From Albugo candida (taxonomy: Eukaryota; Oomycota; Peronosporomycetes; Albuginales): a DNA stretch of 64,000 nt. The stretch's first letter is position 1, and every line of letters starts with the position of its first letter. The notes under the pieces are model-generated. The model searched no databases. It worked only from the letters and a program-made list of their open reading frames with translations, and had not been told where the DNA came from. The DNA lies in assembly GCA_040437565.1 (NCBI GenBank), contig JBDOQK010000002.1, positions 496,001 to 560,000 on the forward strand, written 5' to 3'. This document shows positions 44,759 to 55,708 of the stretch, in pieces. The position numbers were made by a program, and so were the translations under genes.

Positions 44759-46271
44759 TTACATGATTGCACAACGCGAGCCTACGCCACCAGACCCGTT
44801 AGCAGCTTGCTGAGCAGGATCTGCCATATTCTTGAGGGTTCCTTGAAGTTTTGTGTACACTTTTCCAATCAACGTCGGGCACCGAGGATGATGCACAATA
44901 TTCAATATGACAATGTTGAGATTTCTGAATGCTTCTTGTAGAGGAGGAGATACCATATAACGGATGCGCAACAATTGCCAGTACAGAATAACTAGAAGAA
45001 AATTGCGAGTAGGAGTCAGGAGTTCAAGACCCAAGACTATACCAATAGCAACATCAATGCTTGCAGCAACAATGGGGACACGATGATATACTTTTGCCCA
45101 CTTGGATTCGCTGGAGAGAGTTGCAAAAGTCGGGTCGCTGATGAGAAATCCACAAACTGGTATTACTGCTTGCTTATTCATCGTTTGAATGAGCGCTGTA
45201 TTTGCGAGCCCGAGGACTTTGAATAATGAGGCCAAATATGCTGCGACATGGACCACTTCGATGAGAAGGATAGGAATCATGGCGAGTGTGTAGGTTGAAG
45301 ACATCCAAAAGACGAGACAATGGCATAGCGACTGCGTTGTNNNNNNNNNNNNNNNNNNNNNNNNNNNNNNNNNNNNNNNNNNNNNNNNNNNNNNNNNNNN
45401 NNNNNNNNNNNNNNNNNNNNNNNNNNNNNNNNNNNNNNNNTGCGAGCCCGAGGACTTTGAATAATGAGGCCAAATATGCTGCGACATGGACCACTTCGAT
45501 GAGAAGGATAGGAATCATGGCGAGTGTGTAGGTTGAAGACATCCAAAAGACGAGACAATGGCATAGCGACTGCGTTGTTGGGTCCATTAGAATACGTTGT
45601 GCGTACGCCAAGTTGAATTTAGGTATCCCATTCGTAAACGCCAGATAACTCACATAATTAAGCAATGCGACCTTGTAAAAATTTCCGTACGCGATATGAG
45701 AAGGAATTCCAATAGGCAAACAGTACATCATGAAATTGAGTATCATAAAGTTCCGCAGTAGAAATTGAAATGTTTGAAATCGTGCTTTCGCATCGCAAAA
45801 TAGAAACGATCTCAGTGTTGGTACAGTACTGCTAGGTTTTGTGAACGAGTTAGAGGCAGAAGTGTGTTTGCCAGTGGAGAGATTTTGTTCGACCATTTGC
45901 AATCCTTCCAGCAAAGCTACGTTGCTGGAGTCCACTTTGAGACCATCTTGATACGTCCGATATGCTTCAGGGTATCGGCCTAACTGAAAGAGAGCTGCAC
46001 CTTTTCTTGAGTAGCCCTTTGGCCAATCTGGATTCAGTGCGATACACTTCTCAGCGTCTTTCAAAGCTTTCAACCCATCATTGATTTTCAAGTAGCATGC
46101 TGATCGATTACTATAGTACACGTACAATTTGCTTGGACCAGTTGTTGAGCTTCCCTTTGATTCTTCTCGTTCATAAATAGCAATCGCTTCATCAAACGAT
46201 GCAATTGCATCGCGATAGGAACCAGCTGAAAAAGCTTTGTTTCCACGATTTTTTGCTTGCTCCCACGCCAT
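44759..46271 (-). CDS. TPR-TMEM33 fusion with C-terminal CaaX box
   Basis: After collapsing gap 9 (44759-45340 joined to 45579-46271) there are 424 residues from an ATG. Residues 1-130 are three TPR repeats of the Hsp70/Hsp90-cochaperone kind (AKNRGNKAFSAGSYRDAI, YSNRSACYLKINDGLKAL, PKGYSRKGAALFQLGRY). Residues about 165-395 form a multi-pass TMEM33/Pom33-like domain (RNFMILNFMMYCLPIG, YVSYLAFTNGIP, ILYWQLLRIRYMVSP). TMEM33 proteins sit in the ER or nuclear envelope and shape tubules. The last four residues are CAIM, a CaaX farnesylation signal. TPR fusion plus lipid anchor is unusual; it could bring chaperones to the ER surface, which is inference. Confidence 0.82.
45203..45578. repeat. Direct repeat around a 100-N gap (gap 9)
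   Basis: Bases 45203-45340 equal 45441-45578 (138 bases) with N at 45341-45440, inside the TMEM33-like part. Collapsing restores one frame. Confidence 0.95.
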
Positions 46272-46719
46272 AATGAGTGGTGAGAAAATTGCCCTAAAAT
46301 AACGTGTGTGTATGGATTGGTTATTAAAGATTTCTTCACTATTGTGGTATGGTCATTTTATGGAAACCTCGCTAATGTGATGGTGCCACCACTTCAGACG
46401 ATGCAGTCGTCATTGACACTGACTTTCAAAGCAGATAATAGCGACCCTCTCTATCGTTGCTCTAATAATACATCGATCCAACTATAGTATCACAAAATGC
46501 GATTTAGTGTAACCAAACGTAACAAAGTGAATGCTTTTAACATTGATTGAATAGGGGCACTCGGTCATGTAATGTCCGTACTTATACCAAACGGTTCCCA
46601 ATACAATTAGTCAAATTGCTTTGGGCAAAATCCAGCAGACGGAACGGAAGTCCTATTTTTACTTGCCGGCCTTTCCCACTATCTTCACAGCCAATCGAAC
46701 AGTACACAAGTCGAGTGAA
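46272..46719. promoter_or_regulatory. Intergenic between divergent TMEM33-like and CSC1 genes
   Basis: 448 bases between two divergent start codons, so both promoters are here. The last 100 bases stay open in frame with the CSC1 gene but contain no ATG. No motif can be assigned. Confidence 0.35.
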
Positions 46720-49098
46720 ATGTCTGCTACCGACGAGAATGTCGAGGACTTGACGCCTTCACGTACACTAGTGAACGGTATTCGGATTTATTTTTCAGTC
46801 GCTCTTGTCGGATGGCTTGCTTTCGAAATAGCGCGCAAGAGAATGCTTCGGACTTACTACTGTCGGGATTACTCGGCAGAATGGAAGCATTCTCTGATCG
46901 GCTCATTGCAGCAGCAACGATGGTTCACATGGTTGTACTCGCTCTATATGGTCAAGGATGACTGGATCTTGATGAATTGTGGAATGGACGCCTTGTTCTA
47001 TCTTCGATTTCTACGAATGTGTCAGAAAATTGCGATGTGTGGAATGTTTCTGTCAGGGATGCTATTTCCTCTTTACCACTATGCTGCTTCTGATTCTGCG
47101 GATACCTTGTACAAGCTTACACTATCTCATTTGGTCAGCACCTCTGGGGAATGGAGATTTTGGTTTCCTTTGCTGGCCTTGGTCGCTATGTCTTTCTTCA
47201 CACTGTATTTGCTGGGCAAGGAGTACGAACAGTATGTCATTCGTCGTCACGAATTTCTCGGTAGGCAAGCGTTGCAGCAGTACTCAGTCGTTATAACGGG
47301 CTTGCCTTCATATCTACGACAACCACAAGTGCTTCGGAAATACATGGATGATTTATTTCCGGACTCTGTGCTTCATGTATACATTGCTGTCGAATGCAGC
47401 CACTTGGAATTGCTTGTACGGGAACGAACTAGAATCTGCAACCAGCTTGAGCATTCGCTTGCACTCTCTGCCCACAAAAGTGATCGTGTGCTGCTTCCAC
47501 TAAAAGTGAGCCGCTGTTGGAAGGGTGACTCGACGTCTGTTGATGCGATCGATCATTATCAGAGTCGACTGGATACGCTGAATACGGCAGTGCTTAACGA
47601 AGCTCGCCGCTTATCGAAATTCGAGGAATCGGGACCAACACAAGATTTTCAAATCGGACCCATAACATCAGCTGTTGAAGTCTTAGCATTTACTGAAAAC
47701 AATGAGTATCAAGCTCTACACTCACCGAGCGATAACGATTCGAAACTGAGACGCAAGGAAAAATCTGGCATCAGTACTGAAATGCTGCATGATGATAGCA
47801 GTGTAAGTAATCCAGTCGATGGGATGCTGGGATGTGCTTTTGTTACTTTTAATAACTTGCGAGCAACACAGGCGGCTCAGCAAGTGCTCCAGTGTGCCGA
47901 TCCTACACACATGATAGTAGAAGAAGCACCTCCTCTCGAAGAAGTTCTGTGGCAAAATGTCGGTGTATCGCACACACAAAAATTGACCTTCTTCATGATT
48001 TCCTTTGCCCTCACCTGTGGGATTATTCTTTTTTGGACGATACCGACCTCACTAGTTGTATCATTGGCAAATGTCGATCAATTGCAAAAAAAGTGGAAAT
48101 GGCTCCGTGACGTCGTCGCCGATAATCATTGGATATCTGCAGTACTTGAACAAGTGGCTCCGCTTGTCATGGTCATCATGAGCTCTATGGCCCCAATGAT
48201 TTTCGGCATACTTTCCAAACGTGAAGGTCATGCATCAGAATCGAAAGTGAACTCCTCATTGTTCAACAAACTGGTATCTTATCAGTCATTTGTGACCTTT
48301 CTACTCCCTTTGATTGTCGACTCGCTTGTCCAGAGTATAACTACTTTTGCGAAAGATTTTGGTGCACTGGTCAACACCCTTAGTGGGACAATTCCAGTCA
48401 AATCATCTTATTATATGTCTTATGTGATCATTCAATTGGGCCTAAACATGACATTGGAGCTTTTACGTGTCGTTCCAATTGTGAAAGGGACAATCTACGA
48501 CATGTTTGCGCCAAAGTTGACCGCAAAACAGCGCGAGTCTGCTTGGTTCGGTCTCCAACCTGTTCACCGCCCAGGTCCTTACGAAATTTGTGGTCCATTG
48601 TCCGAAGTTTTTTTGGTGCTCATTTTGATTTTGGTCTTTGCTCCAATCGCTCCAATGATGTGCTACGTTTGCTTACTATACTTTTCTCTATCGGAACTCA
48701 TCAATCGCTGGTCATTTATTTGTGTATTCGATCCACGTCCACACAGCTCGGCTGATTTTTTCCCGTCTGTTTATCGCTTTTGCATCGGTGCCGTCTTGCT
48801 ATCTCAGTTTGTTATGGCTGGATTGCTCGCGCTCAAAAAAGTACCGGCACCAGCGGCCGTCGCTTTGCTACTACCAATCGCAACTATAGCCTACCACATG
48901 TTCATAGCATCGCGATATGTTCGTCCAGCCAAGAACCTTCCGCTCGACAAATGTACGCTTGTAGACGCTCGACGAGCGCGCAAAATGGAAATGCTGACAA
49001 GCGTTTTGGAGGAAAGCTACAAGCAACCCGCATTGGCGGAATGTGGTCCAGTGAAGCCTGATTACAGCAACCTTGGTAGTGAGTGCAACAATGTCTGA
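46720..49098 (+). CDS. CSC1/OSCA/TMEM63-family calcium-permeable channel
   Basis: 792 residues from the ATG at 46720, intronless. Layout follows the family: a first membrane segment near residues 18-38, two more by about residue 185, a cytosolic RRM-like loop (QQYSVVITGLPSYLRQPQ to CAFVTFNNLRATQAAQ), then a long multi-pass block (from TLSFFMI-like KLTFFMISFALTCGIILFW onward) with SSMAPMIFGILSKREGHAS, YMSYVIIQLGLNMTLELLR and APIAPMMCYVCLLYFSLSEL. These are mechanically or osmotically gated cation channels of the plasma membrane or vacuole. The C-terminus is short. Divergent from the TMEM33-like gene. Confidence 0.92.
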   Translation: MSATDENVEDLTPSRTLVNGIRIYFSVALVGWLAFEIARKRMLRTYYCRDYSAEWKHSLIGSLQQQRWFTWLYSLYMVKDDWILMNCGMDALFYLRFLRMCQKIAMCGMFLSGMLFPLYHYAASDSADTLYKLTLSHLVSTSGEWRFWFPLLALVAMSFFTLYLLGKEYEQYVIRRHEFLGRQALQQYSVVITGLPSYLRQPQVLRKYMDDLFPDSVLHVYIAVECSHLELLVRERTRICNQLEHSLALSAHKSDRVLLPLKVSRCWKGDSTSVDAIDHYQSRLDTLNTAVLNEARRLSKFEESGPTQDFQIGPITSAVEVLAFTENNEYQALHSPSDNDSKLRRKEKSGISTEMLHDDSSVSNPVDGMLGCAFVTFNNLRATQAAQQVLQCADPTHMIVEEAPPLEEVLWQNVGVSHTQKLTFFMISFALTCGIILFWTIPTSLVVSLANVDQLQKKWKWLRDVVADNHWISAVLEQVAPLVMVIMSSMAPMIFGILSKREGHASESKVNSSLFNKLVSYQSFVTFLLPLIVDSLVQSITTFAKDFGALVNTLSGTIPVKSSYYMSYVIIQLGLNMTLELLRVVPIVKGTIYDMFAPKLTAKQRESAWFGLQPVHRPGPYEICGPLSEVFLVLILILVFAPIAPMMCYVCLLYFSLSELINRWSFICVFDPRPHSSADFFPSVYRFCIGAVLLSQFVMAGLLALKKVPAPAAVALLLPIATIAYHMFIASRYVRPAKNLPLDKCTLVDARRARKMEMLTSVLEESYKQPALAECGPVKPDYSNLGSECNNV

Positions 49099-49558
49099 TC
49101 GCTCTCAGATCAGAGCATTTAGGGGTGAGCTGCATTTGAATATATCGTAAATGTTGATTTTGGCAGAGTTTGGTTCTCCGACTCGCTTTTAATTCTTTGA
49201 TTTCTGGCAAAAATTCACGAGATGGAGTGCGATCCATCCGATCCATTATTACTTGACTGTGAGTAAGACTTATTTCCGCACTGCCAGATGTAATGTTGGC
49301 CTGTAACATTTTAAATTAGGTCGTACGTTATGCGGAAGATGAAAAATTAAAACTGGATTGTTTATCATTTACAAGAATGTATGCCAGAGTGCAGAGAAAA
49401 TTTGCTGGAAAATTTATCCATTGGCAAAACGGCAGAAAATTAGATGCGTGTAATTTGACTCGCTCTATTTTCTCCAATTATTGCATGTTCTCCATCCCTT
49501 CGAGTGGCAGCATCAATCCGCAATCTTAGATTTGCAACCATTTGAACACTCGTAATAT
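49099..49558. other. Intergenic between CSC1 and kinase genes
   Basis: 460 bases with no supported gene; 3' end of CSC1 and presumed promoter of the kinase gene on the same strand. Confidence 0.4.
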
Positions 49559-50677
49559 ATGATAATGTCAACTGAGTATTTCGTGAAGCGATCGTTACAT
49601 CTCCGCGAGAACGGCGCACAATGCGTCGATGTTGTTGGTTGCGTTACCGATCCCAACTTGCAGCTTGCGGATAAACACACGGATGTAATTGCTAGCGAAT
49701 CACTACGCCACACAGCATTAAGAGAACTTGATGTATACCTTACAATCACCGATATAATTCTTGCCAATCCAAGCGAAGCGAAAGCGAAGGGCGCCAGTGC
49801 AATACCAAAGTTTTACGGCTATCATTTGAGTAAACACCGACTACATCTGCTCCATGAATTCTGCGAAGAAGGTGATCTTATTACAATATCTCAGAACCAC
49901 AGCTCTGTTTTTTCTGAGAACCGAACGGAAAGACATATCCGCCACACGTTTACTCAAATTTGTAAAGGCGTTAGTTTTTTGCACAATATGTGTGGAGTTG
50001 TTCATTTAGATTTGTCACTGGAGAATCTGCTACTGACCAAGGATGGGGACATTCGCATTTGTGACTTTGGCCACTCGGAACGAACGGGAAGAAGTGCTGT
50101 GTGTGACGACGTACGAAAGGTGTGGCCGAAAAGTGTCGGCAAAAAAGCGTATGCAGCTCCGGAACTACACGAGTACGCTTCCGTGGATGGGGAGAAGGCA
50201 GATTCATGGTCTTTGGGGGTCATATTATACATGTTGGCGACCAGGGTTTCCTTACTCCATGTTGCGACAGTAGAAGATTTAACCTTCTGTCAACTAATCA
50301 AGTATGGTAGCATAGTTGCGCTGAAAAAAACTGGGCATCTAGACGCCACCTCACCGCAACTTTTAGATCTTCTAGCAAATCTCTTGGTCATTGACCCCAG
50401 AAAGAGGATGAGTGTGGATTCAGCGCTTAGACATCCTTGGATGGTATCGAACAATGCAGTACGATCGAATTTAAGAAGGACTTCGGCACGCAGGCGACTC
50501 TCATCGTCATCATCCTTTCAGCCTCGATGCGGGTTGCGATTTGCGCAAATTTGTGAAGGAAAGAGATCACGAAAACTTCGGAGCTTTTCGGAGAGTAATG
50601 AAGTTACACCAATAGCAAAGAGGGATCGTCCTTCCGATATAACTCGTTACTCTTACGGAACCGTATTGTGTGGTTAA
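49559..50677 (+). CDS. Divergent protein kinase with altered N-lobe
   Basis: 372 residues from an ATG, intronless. The C-lobe is clear: GVVHLDLSLENLLL (catalytic loop with HLD in place of HRD, Asp and Asn kept), ICDFGHSE (DFG), YAAPELHEY (APE) and DSWSLGVILYMLA. The N-lobe lacks a recognisable glycine loop and VAIK lysine; residues 1-100 do not fit well. The Arg-to-Leu change before the catalytic Asp occurs in kinases not regulated by activation-loop phosphorylation. It may be active with an unusual ATP site or partly degenerate. The C-terminal 75 residues are basic and serine-rich. Similar kinases form lineage-specific expansions in oomycetes. Confidence 0.8.
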   Translation: MIMSTEYFVKRSLHLRENGAQCVDVVGCVTDPNLQLADKHTDVIASESLRHTALRELDVYLTITDIILANPSEAKAKGASAIPKFYGYHLSKHRLHLLHEFCEEGDLITISQNHSSVFSENRTERHIRHTFTQICKGVSFLHNMCGVVHLDLSLENLLLTKDGDIRICDFGHSERTGRSAVCDDVRKVWPKSVGKKAYAAPELHEYASVDGEKADSWSLGVILYMLATRVSLLHVATVEDLTFCQLIKYGSIVALKKTGHLDATSPQLLDLLANLLVIDPRKRMSVDSALRHPWMVSNNAVRSNLRRTSARRRLSSSSSFQPRCGLRFAQICEGKRSRKLRSFSESNEVTPIAKRDRPSDITRYSYGTVLCG

Positions 50678-50817
50678 AATTGTGTCTCATCAGCAGCACC
50701 TCCAAAGAGTAAAGGGATGATGCAGTTGGATGCTTCTACACGTTTGATCATCACAATATGCCTTCTTGGAAAGCAAGAAAGGATGAAATGAGATGCACGT
50801 TTCCGGCTTTGCGCATA

Positions 50818-51117
50818 CTAGCTTTCACTCATCCATGAGAAGTCGCAGCTTATGTATTTACAATCGCGAATACCAACACGGCTGTCGGGTATCAGAGCGT
50901 TAATGCTCAGACGGATAAGCGATCTTTGAATATAAACTTTTCCGACTTTATTGCTACAGGCTTTGTGCTTCTCTAAGAGTATACAATGAGGAACCGGCAT
51001 CGGTAATCTCATTGCCGATATGTCCCATTCCTTCAGCGAAAATGACTGCGTTAAGCTCGTGCTACTGGCCTGCCTTAGACACCACAGTAGTGACACTAAC
51101 GCACTTACCTTCAACAT
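50818..51117 (-). CDS. Small ORF, secreted peptide or spliced F-box-like fragment
   Basis: Read unspliced from the ATG at 51117 it encodes 99 residues with a signal-like start (MLKVSALVSLLWCLRQASS) and five cysteines after it. However, bases 51070-51108 begin with a perfect GTAAGT and end in CAG, so they look like a 39-base intron. Splicing it joins an upstream segment LIPLELSLFILLKYLTAGD, which resembles an F-box core, but that segment has no start codon within reach. The two readings exclude each other. No family recognised for the common C-terminal part. Confidence 0.3.
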   Translation of the reverse strand: MLKVSALVSLLWCLRQASSTSLTQSFSLKEWDISAMRLPMPVPHCILLEKHKACSNKVGKVYIQRSLIRLSINALIPDSRVGIRDCKYISCDFSWMSES

Positions 51118-51946
51118 TACGTTCAGTCGATCACCAGCAGTCAGATATTTGAGCAAGATGAATAGAGATAATTCCAGCGGAATGAGTTGAAGAAAATCAG
51201 CAGTTTAATGACGTCTTAGTCAACTATCAGGTAGTGATCCCGAAAAATGTCCAGCTGTTGCTCAGCCAATAGCAAAATTTCTGTCTCCTGACGCGACAGT
51301 AGGACCCGCACGCTACACCGCAAAAATCTGTCCATTCGGATTCACAGTCTGTTCTATTTTTCGTGGATTTGATTTGCTTCCAACCTGATTACTTCTTACG
51401 ATAAGAAATTTGGGCTGTTCAAGTTCCCACAAGCGTGCCGCATTGATAATGAATTGTCGACGCACTTCACGCTTCTAATTTGGCCGTTTCATTTGAGTTT
51501 CATGAGGTCATGGAAGCCTGAGAGTAAGGGTTATCTGGTTTGGTTAGCAGTCGTGCCTCGAAATACTGCTGGCAACTGTATGAGTGAGGGTTTGTATGTA
51601 GAAGGTTTTTCATCGTTCCAGAACGATGGATTGTCAGTGAAGGGTGCACAAGTCATCAGGAGGGTGTACTCTAACGGTATGAAATTTGGCAAAGAGAATC
51701 AGTTCCTGCGATACTTGATAGTTCGGAAAAAAGGCAGACAGATACTCAGGTTGTCAATATAGCGAAATAAGTGATTCTGGAGGACATTTAGAGAAAATTT
51801 TGAAAGAAAGAAGAACATGAGCAATGAGGTATCCAAATACGATGGTTATAACGGTTTGATTAGTAAATTCTCCTCTTTCTGTGGGGCCAACTGCAATAGC
51901 AATCTTATTAATTCTGCTGCCATTCTGCGCAGATTTCAAGCAATAT
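51118..51946. other. Intergenic, no firm gene
   Basis: Over 800 bases with one 102-codon plus-strand frame (51454-51762) that starts at TTG and has no family match. The right end is the presumed promoter of the coiled-coil adaptor gene. Confidence 0.4.
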
Positions 51947-54346
51947 ATGTCATCTCCCACTGTCTCGTCGTGTTTCGACGAATTTGAAACTCAGAAAGAC
52001 CAAATTCTGAGTCGCTCGGTGCAGAGCGATAAAGCCGCCTTATGTAATGTCGCTGATGAAAAGCATCAGCAATTAGATTTTCTCACAGATTTAGTGGAGG
52101 AAAAAGATAACGTGGGTAACGTTTCATGCTATGAGAACAATAAATGAACTCAGCAGGTTTATGAGCACAGGAATTATGTCAAGCAGCCGCATACGGCCTC
52201 GATTTATTGCAGAGAAACGAAGATTTACAAGTACAGATGGCCTCCATGAGAATCCAGCACGAAACGGAAATGCATGATATCATTGTATCTCAAGAAAGGC
52301 TTCATCGTCGCTATGAGGACGCATTGACAGAAAGGAAGCAGTGGAAAGCACGGTACTGTCAGGCACAAGAAGAATTAGAATTCGTCGAAGAGAAACTAGA
52401 ACAAATAAGTGCAGTATGTGAGGCTAATCACATTAAACGCGAACGGTAAGGCAACCTCAGCATTTCATTTGTTCATGTCATGAAAGCAGTATCACATGTG
52501 TAGTCATAATTTGCTGATGCGAGAAGCCAGAGGGAGAATTCAGGAATTAGAAGTAAAACTTTTGCAGATCGAGAGGCAAGACAATTCAATGCCTCAGACT
52601 GAGATTCACTCGAGCGTCGTGAGAGAAAACTCTGCGCAGGAGCAATACTCCCAAATGATGCTTCAACGCTTGCAAGATGAAAATGCGCGATTACGACTAG
52701 CAAATTCGAAATTGTTTTCAGCGAAGACAACGCTGGAAATGTCTCAAGCAATTCATGATAACATGTGTAAGAAGTTGAAAGACGCGAATGAAGCTCTTCG
52801 CGCCGAAGTTGACGAATTAAGATGCCAGGATCAGGAAAGAATGCAAGCATTCCAGTCCGTAACGTCCAAGTGCATCAGATTAGAGCGTGAAATTGGATTA
52901 TTGGACCACATCTCCAACATGTCATTGGAAGTACTGCACGTAGATTATCGGGAACCAGGGGTGACTATGGAAAATATATTGCGTGAAAAACGAAGCTCTT
53001 GTAGNNNNNNNNNNNNNNNNNNNNNNNNNNNNNNNNNNNNNNNNNNNNNNNNNNNNNNNNNNNNNNNNNNNNNNNNNNNNNNNNNNNNNNNNNNNNNNNN
53101 NNNNTGTAGTCATAATTTGCTGATGCGAGAAGCCAGAGGGAGAATTCAGGAATTAGAAGTAAAACTTTTGCAGATCGAGAGGCAAGACAATTCAATGCCT
53201 CAGACTGAGATTCACTCGAGCGTCGTGAGAGAAAACTCTGCGCAGGAGCAATACTCCCAAATGATGCTTCAACGCTTGCAAGATGAAAATGCGCGATTAC
53301 GACTAGCAAATTCGAAATTGTTTTCAGCGAAGACAACGCTGGAAATGTCTCAAGCAATTCATGATAACATGTGTAAGAAGTTGAAAGACGCGAATGAAGC
53401 TCTTCGCGCCGAAGTTGACGAATTAAGATGCCAGGATCAGGAAAGAATGCAAGCATTCCAGTCCGTAACGTCCAAGTGCATCAGATTAGAGCGTGAAATT
53501 GGATTATTGGACCACATCTCCAACATGTCATTGGAAGTACTGCACGTAGATTATCGGGAACCAGGGGTGACTATGGAAAATATATTGCGTGAAAAACGAA
53601 GCTCTTGTAGCGCTGAAGATTCTTGCCCTACATCATCATGTGGAAAAGCTGGGCAGACATGTGCGACAAGCCACGTAAAAGTGTTGAATCAAGATCAAGC
53701 GCATGCAATCGTAACGAGCATGTCACTCGTGGAGGGTCCCTGTAACCATCGAATCAGTGAAGGTCAACTCAGTTCGGTTCTATACAATCTGCTCAACTCC
53801 AGTGCAGCAAGTGAGCCCAAAAATACTATCCGAGATAAGAAAATCAATTCACAAATGCTGGCAACGCATGAAAAGTTATATCACTACTTTCATCTGACGG
53901 CTCAAAGTATCATTCACGAGGGATCGTCTCATGATAAGCTTTTCCCGTCTTCGAGCCGATTTGCGATCGATCAATGGTATCGTGAAGTCGTCACCAAAGA
54001 TATCTCATTCCTGCTATGGCACCCTTGGCTCAGTAAACGAATCGCTCATTTGAGAGCAGCCTTTCAAGATTCTACGGTATCGAAATGTCAAGTCAAGTCA
54101 AAATCATTCAGTTTCTTGCGTCGTTTGCATTGGCGTTCCAATCCGCAGACTCTCGACGACAGCAGTAGCATAATGCACAATCGAAGGCAAGTCAGTCGGC
54201 CTTCTTGTCATCCCTCTTTGGTGTCAAAAGCGATTCAAGCACAATCACAGTCGGCAGCGTTGTTATTTTTCCAGAAGAGATTACCTCAAAAAAAGAAAAG
54301 GTCAAGTACGAATCGATCACAGCCTAAAAATAAAGCTGGCTTGTAA
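51947..54346 (+). CDS. Coiled-coil protein with CC1-box, dynein-adaptor-like (A)
   Basis: Exons 51947-52111, 52171-52413 and 52490 onward; with gap 10 collapsed (52490-53004 joined to 53611-54346) the protein has 552 residues. Exon 2 opens with ELCQAAAYGLDLLQRNEDLQ (residues 56-75), matching the AAxxG...LLxxNxxL pattern of the CC1 box by which BICD, Spindly and HAP1/TRAK adaptors bind dynein light intermediate chain. A coiled coil follows to about residue 310, then a helical C-terminal region and a basic tail (QKKKRSSTNR). I infer a cargo adaptor for dynein. Exon 2's donor choice (GTATGT at 52414) is the one that keeps the frame. A second protein of this kind lies at 61035-62976. Confidence 0.7.
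52499..53610. repeat. Direct repeat around a 100-N gap (gap 10)
   Basis: Bases 52499-53004 equal 53105-53610 (506 bases) with N at 53005-53104. The doubled coiled-coil segment in the raw frame is an artefact. Confidence 0.95.
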
Positions 54347-54410
54347 TCGAATGAGATCAGCTCGATTTGATCCATGTACATCATGGCTGCATGATTATAG
54401 CATTTTCGAT

Positions 54411-55615
54411 TTATATCGGAAGCAACAAATGAGATAATGGAATGGAAACAATCAGAGATGCCCCGAGGATAATCGTCAGACGTGCCAGATTGTCGGGTAT
54501 ATCTCGAAGTTTCTCGTGGCGAAAGGCTTCGGTGATTTCTTTCAGTTTAGGCATCAGAAAAAGCAATCCAAAGTTGGTAAGGTACCCGCACATCAAACTG
54601 CTCAAAAACAAAAGTCCCATGGCGGACGCGATGAAGAGGATGCATACACGGAAAGTACGCTCAAATCCCATAGCTTTTGCAAGTGACTCGTTCGATTTGG
54701 CAAGCTTTTCCGAAATGGGTGCGTCACACGCGCTCTGAGCAAGCTAATATAATATTAGCACGGACGCTCAACTTTGATTTAAGTGAAGAATTGAAGTGCT
54801 TACCTCAAATGCTATAGTGTACATAAAAACAATACACCCATAAACACCAACAATGAAAGGAACTTTATAGATCAAAAAGTAGGAGGTCGCAGCCATAGTA
54901 AATGGTCCAATCAACAATGCAGCTGCAATTTCTGTGAATCCAGTCCACCATCGTACCTTTTTGGACATTGCCGCACAATAGAAAACGATTGCCGAGAGCA
55001 CGCAGGGTAAGACTGCCGCTTGCAATCGCTTCGTCCATGCGACATGCGATTTTTTCGAAATACTTGACCATTGACTCCCCACTGCTATAATAACCACCAA
55101 CCCGTACAGTAAACAAGCCCAACGACGAATTTGTGTCGATGATAGTAGACTAAACATTGGGGCGGTTAAGCATACAAACTAGAATAGTAGTGTGAGGATT
55201 GACCGTACTTGAGCACAACTTTAGGAGGTTCTGCATTCTGGGCTGAATCACTACGCTTGATTGTCATTCCGTGATACAGTTGCCGCATCAGTTTTGTATT
55301 GCCATTCGACGCATAAAGGTTGTGGATACTCTGGGTCGATATAGCCAGCGCTATAACACTCAAAGACTGGAGGGTAAGAATCCAGCGAGAATCTACAAGG
55401 ATTCGATACTAGGCATGAAATTTCATTCCACTGGTCGCCACTGACCGACAGATAACCGATGCACCAGAATTATCGTTAGCAGAACAGGAAGTAGGGAAAT
55501 GTACCAGTTCTCGGGCTGCACGGCAATACGCTTATAAAAACATAGTGAGAGGTGATGGAGAACCATCCTGGCGCGATGTGTGTGTACATACCAAGCTCTT
55601 TTGATATGCAGACAT
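54411..55615 (-). CDS. UbiA-fold (MenA/UBIAD1-like) membrane protein
   Basis: Five exons (minus): 55592-55615, 55450-55530, 55209-55408, 54804-55149, 54411-54743; 984 bases, 327 residues, phases consistent. It has seven to nine membrane segments. The stretch WWTGFTEIAAALLIGPFTMA aligns with the GLGELxxFxFFGPLAV pattern of MenA/UBIAD1 prenyltransferases, followed at the right distance by SESLAKAMGFERTFR-like NESLAKAMGFERTFRVCI (their TLAxxLG). The aspartate-rich motifs that bind Mg-prenyl diphosphate are not visible: where NNxRDxxxD is expected the sequence reads AQSACDAPISEKLAKS. So it may be a non-catalytic relative, or a different transporter fold. 93 bases from the permease gene on the same strand. 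Confidence 0.6.
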
Positions 55616-55708
55616 GAAAGGCCCTGACACAATTAACTCTCAATATTATCAATCAATTTCTGTGAGTAAAACGTCACTTTTATGTGGTGCATAATCACTC
55701 GACTTTCA

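Noticed and set aside
53105-53610. Internal tandem duplication of a coiled coil
   Set aside because: Copies flank an N gap and look identical, as at all other gaps; assembly artefact.
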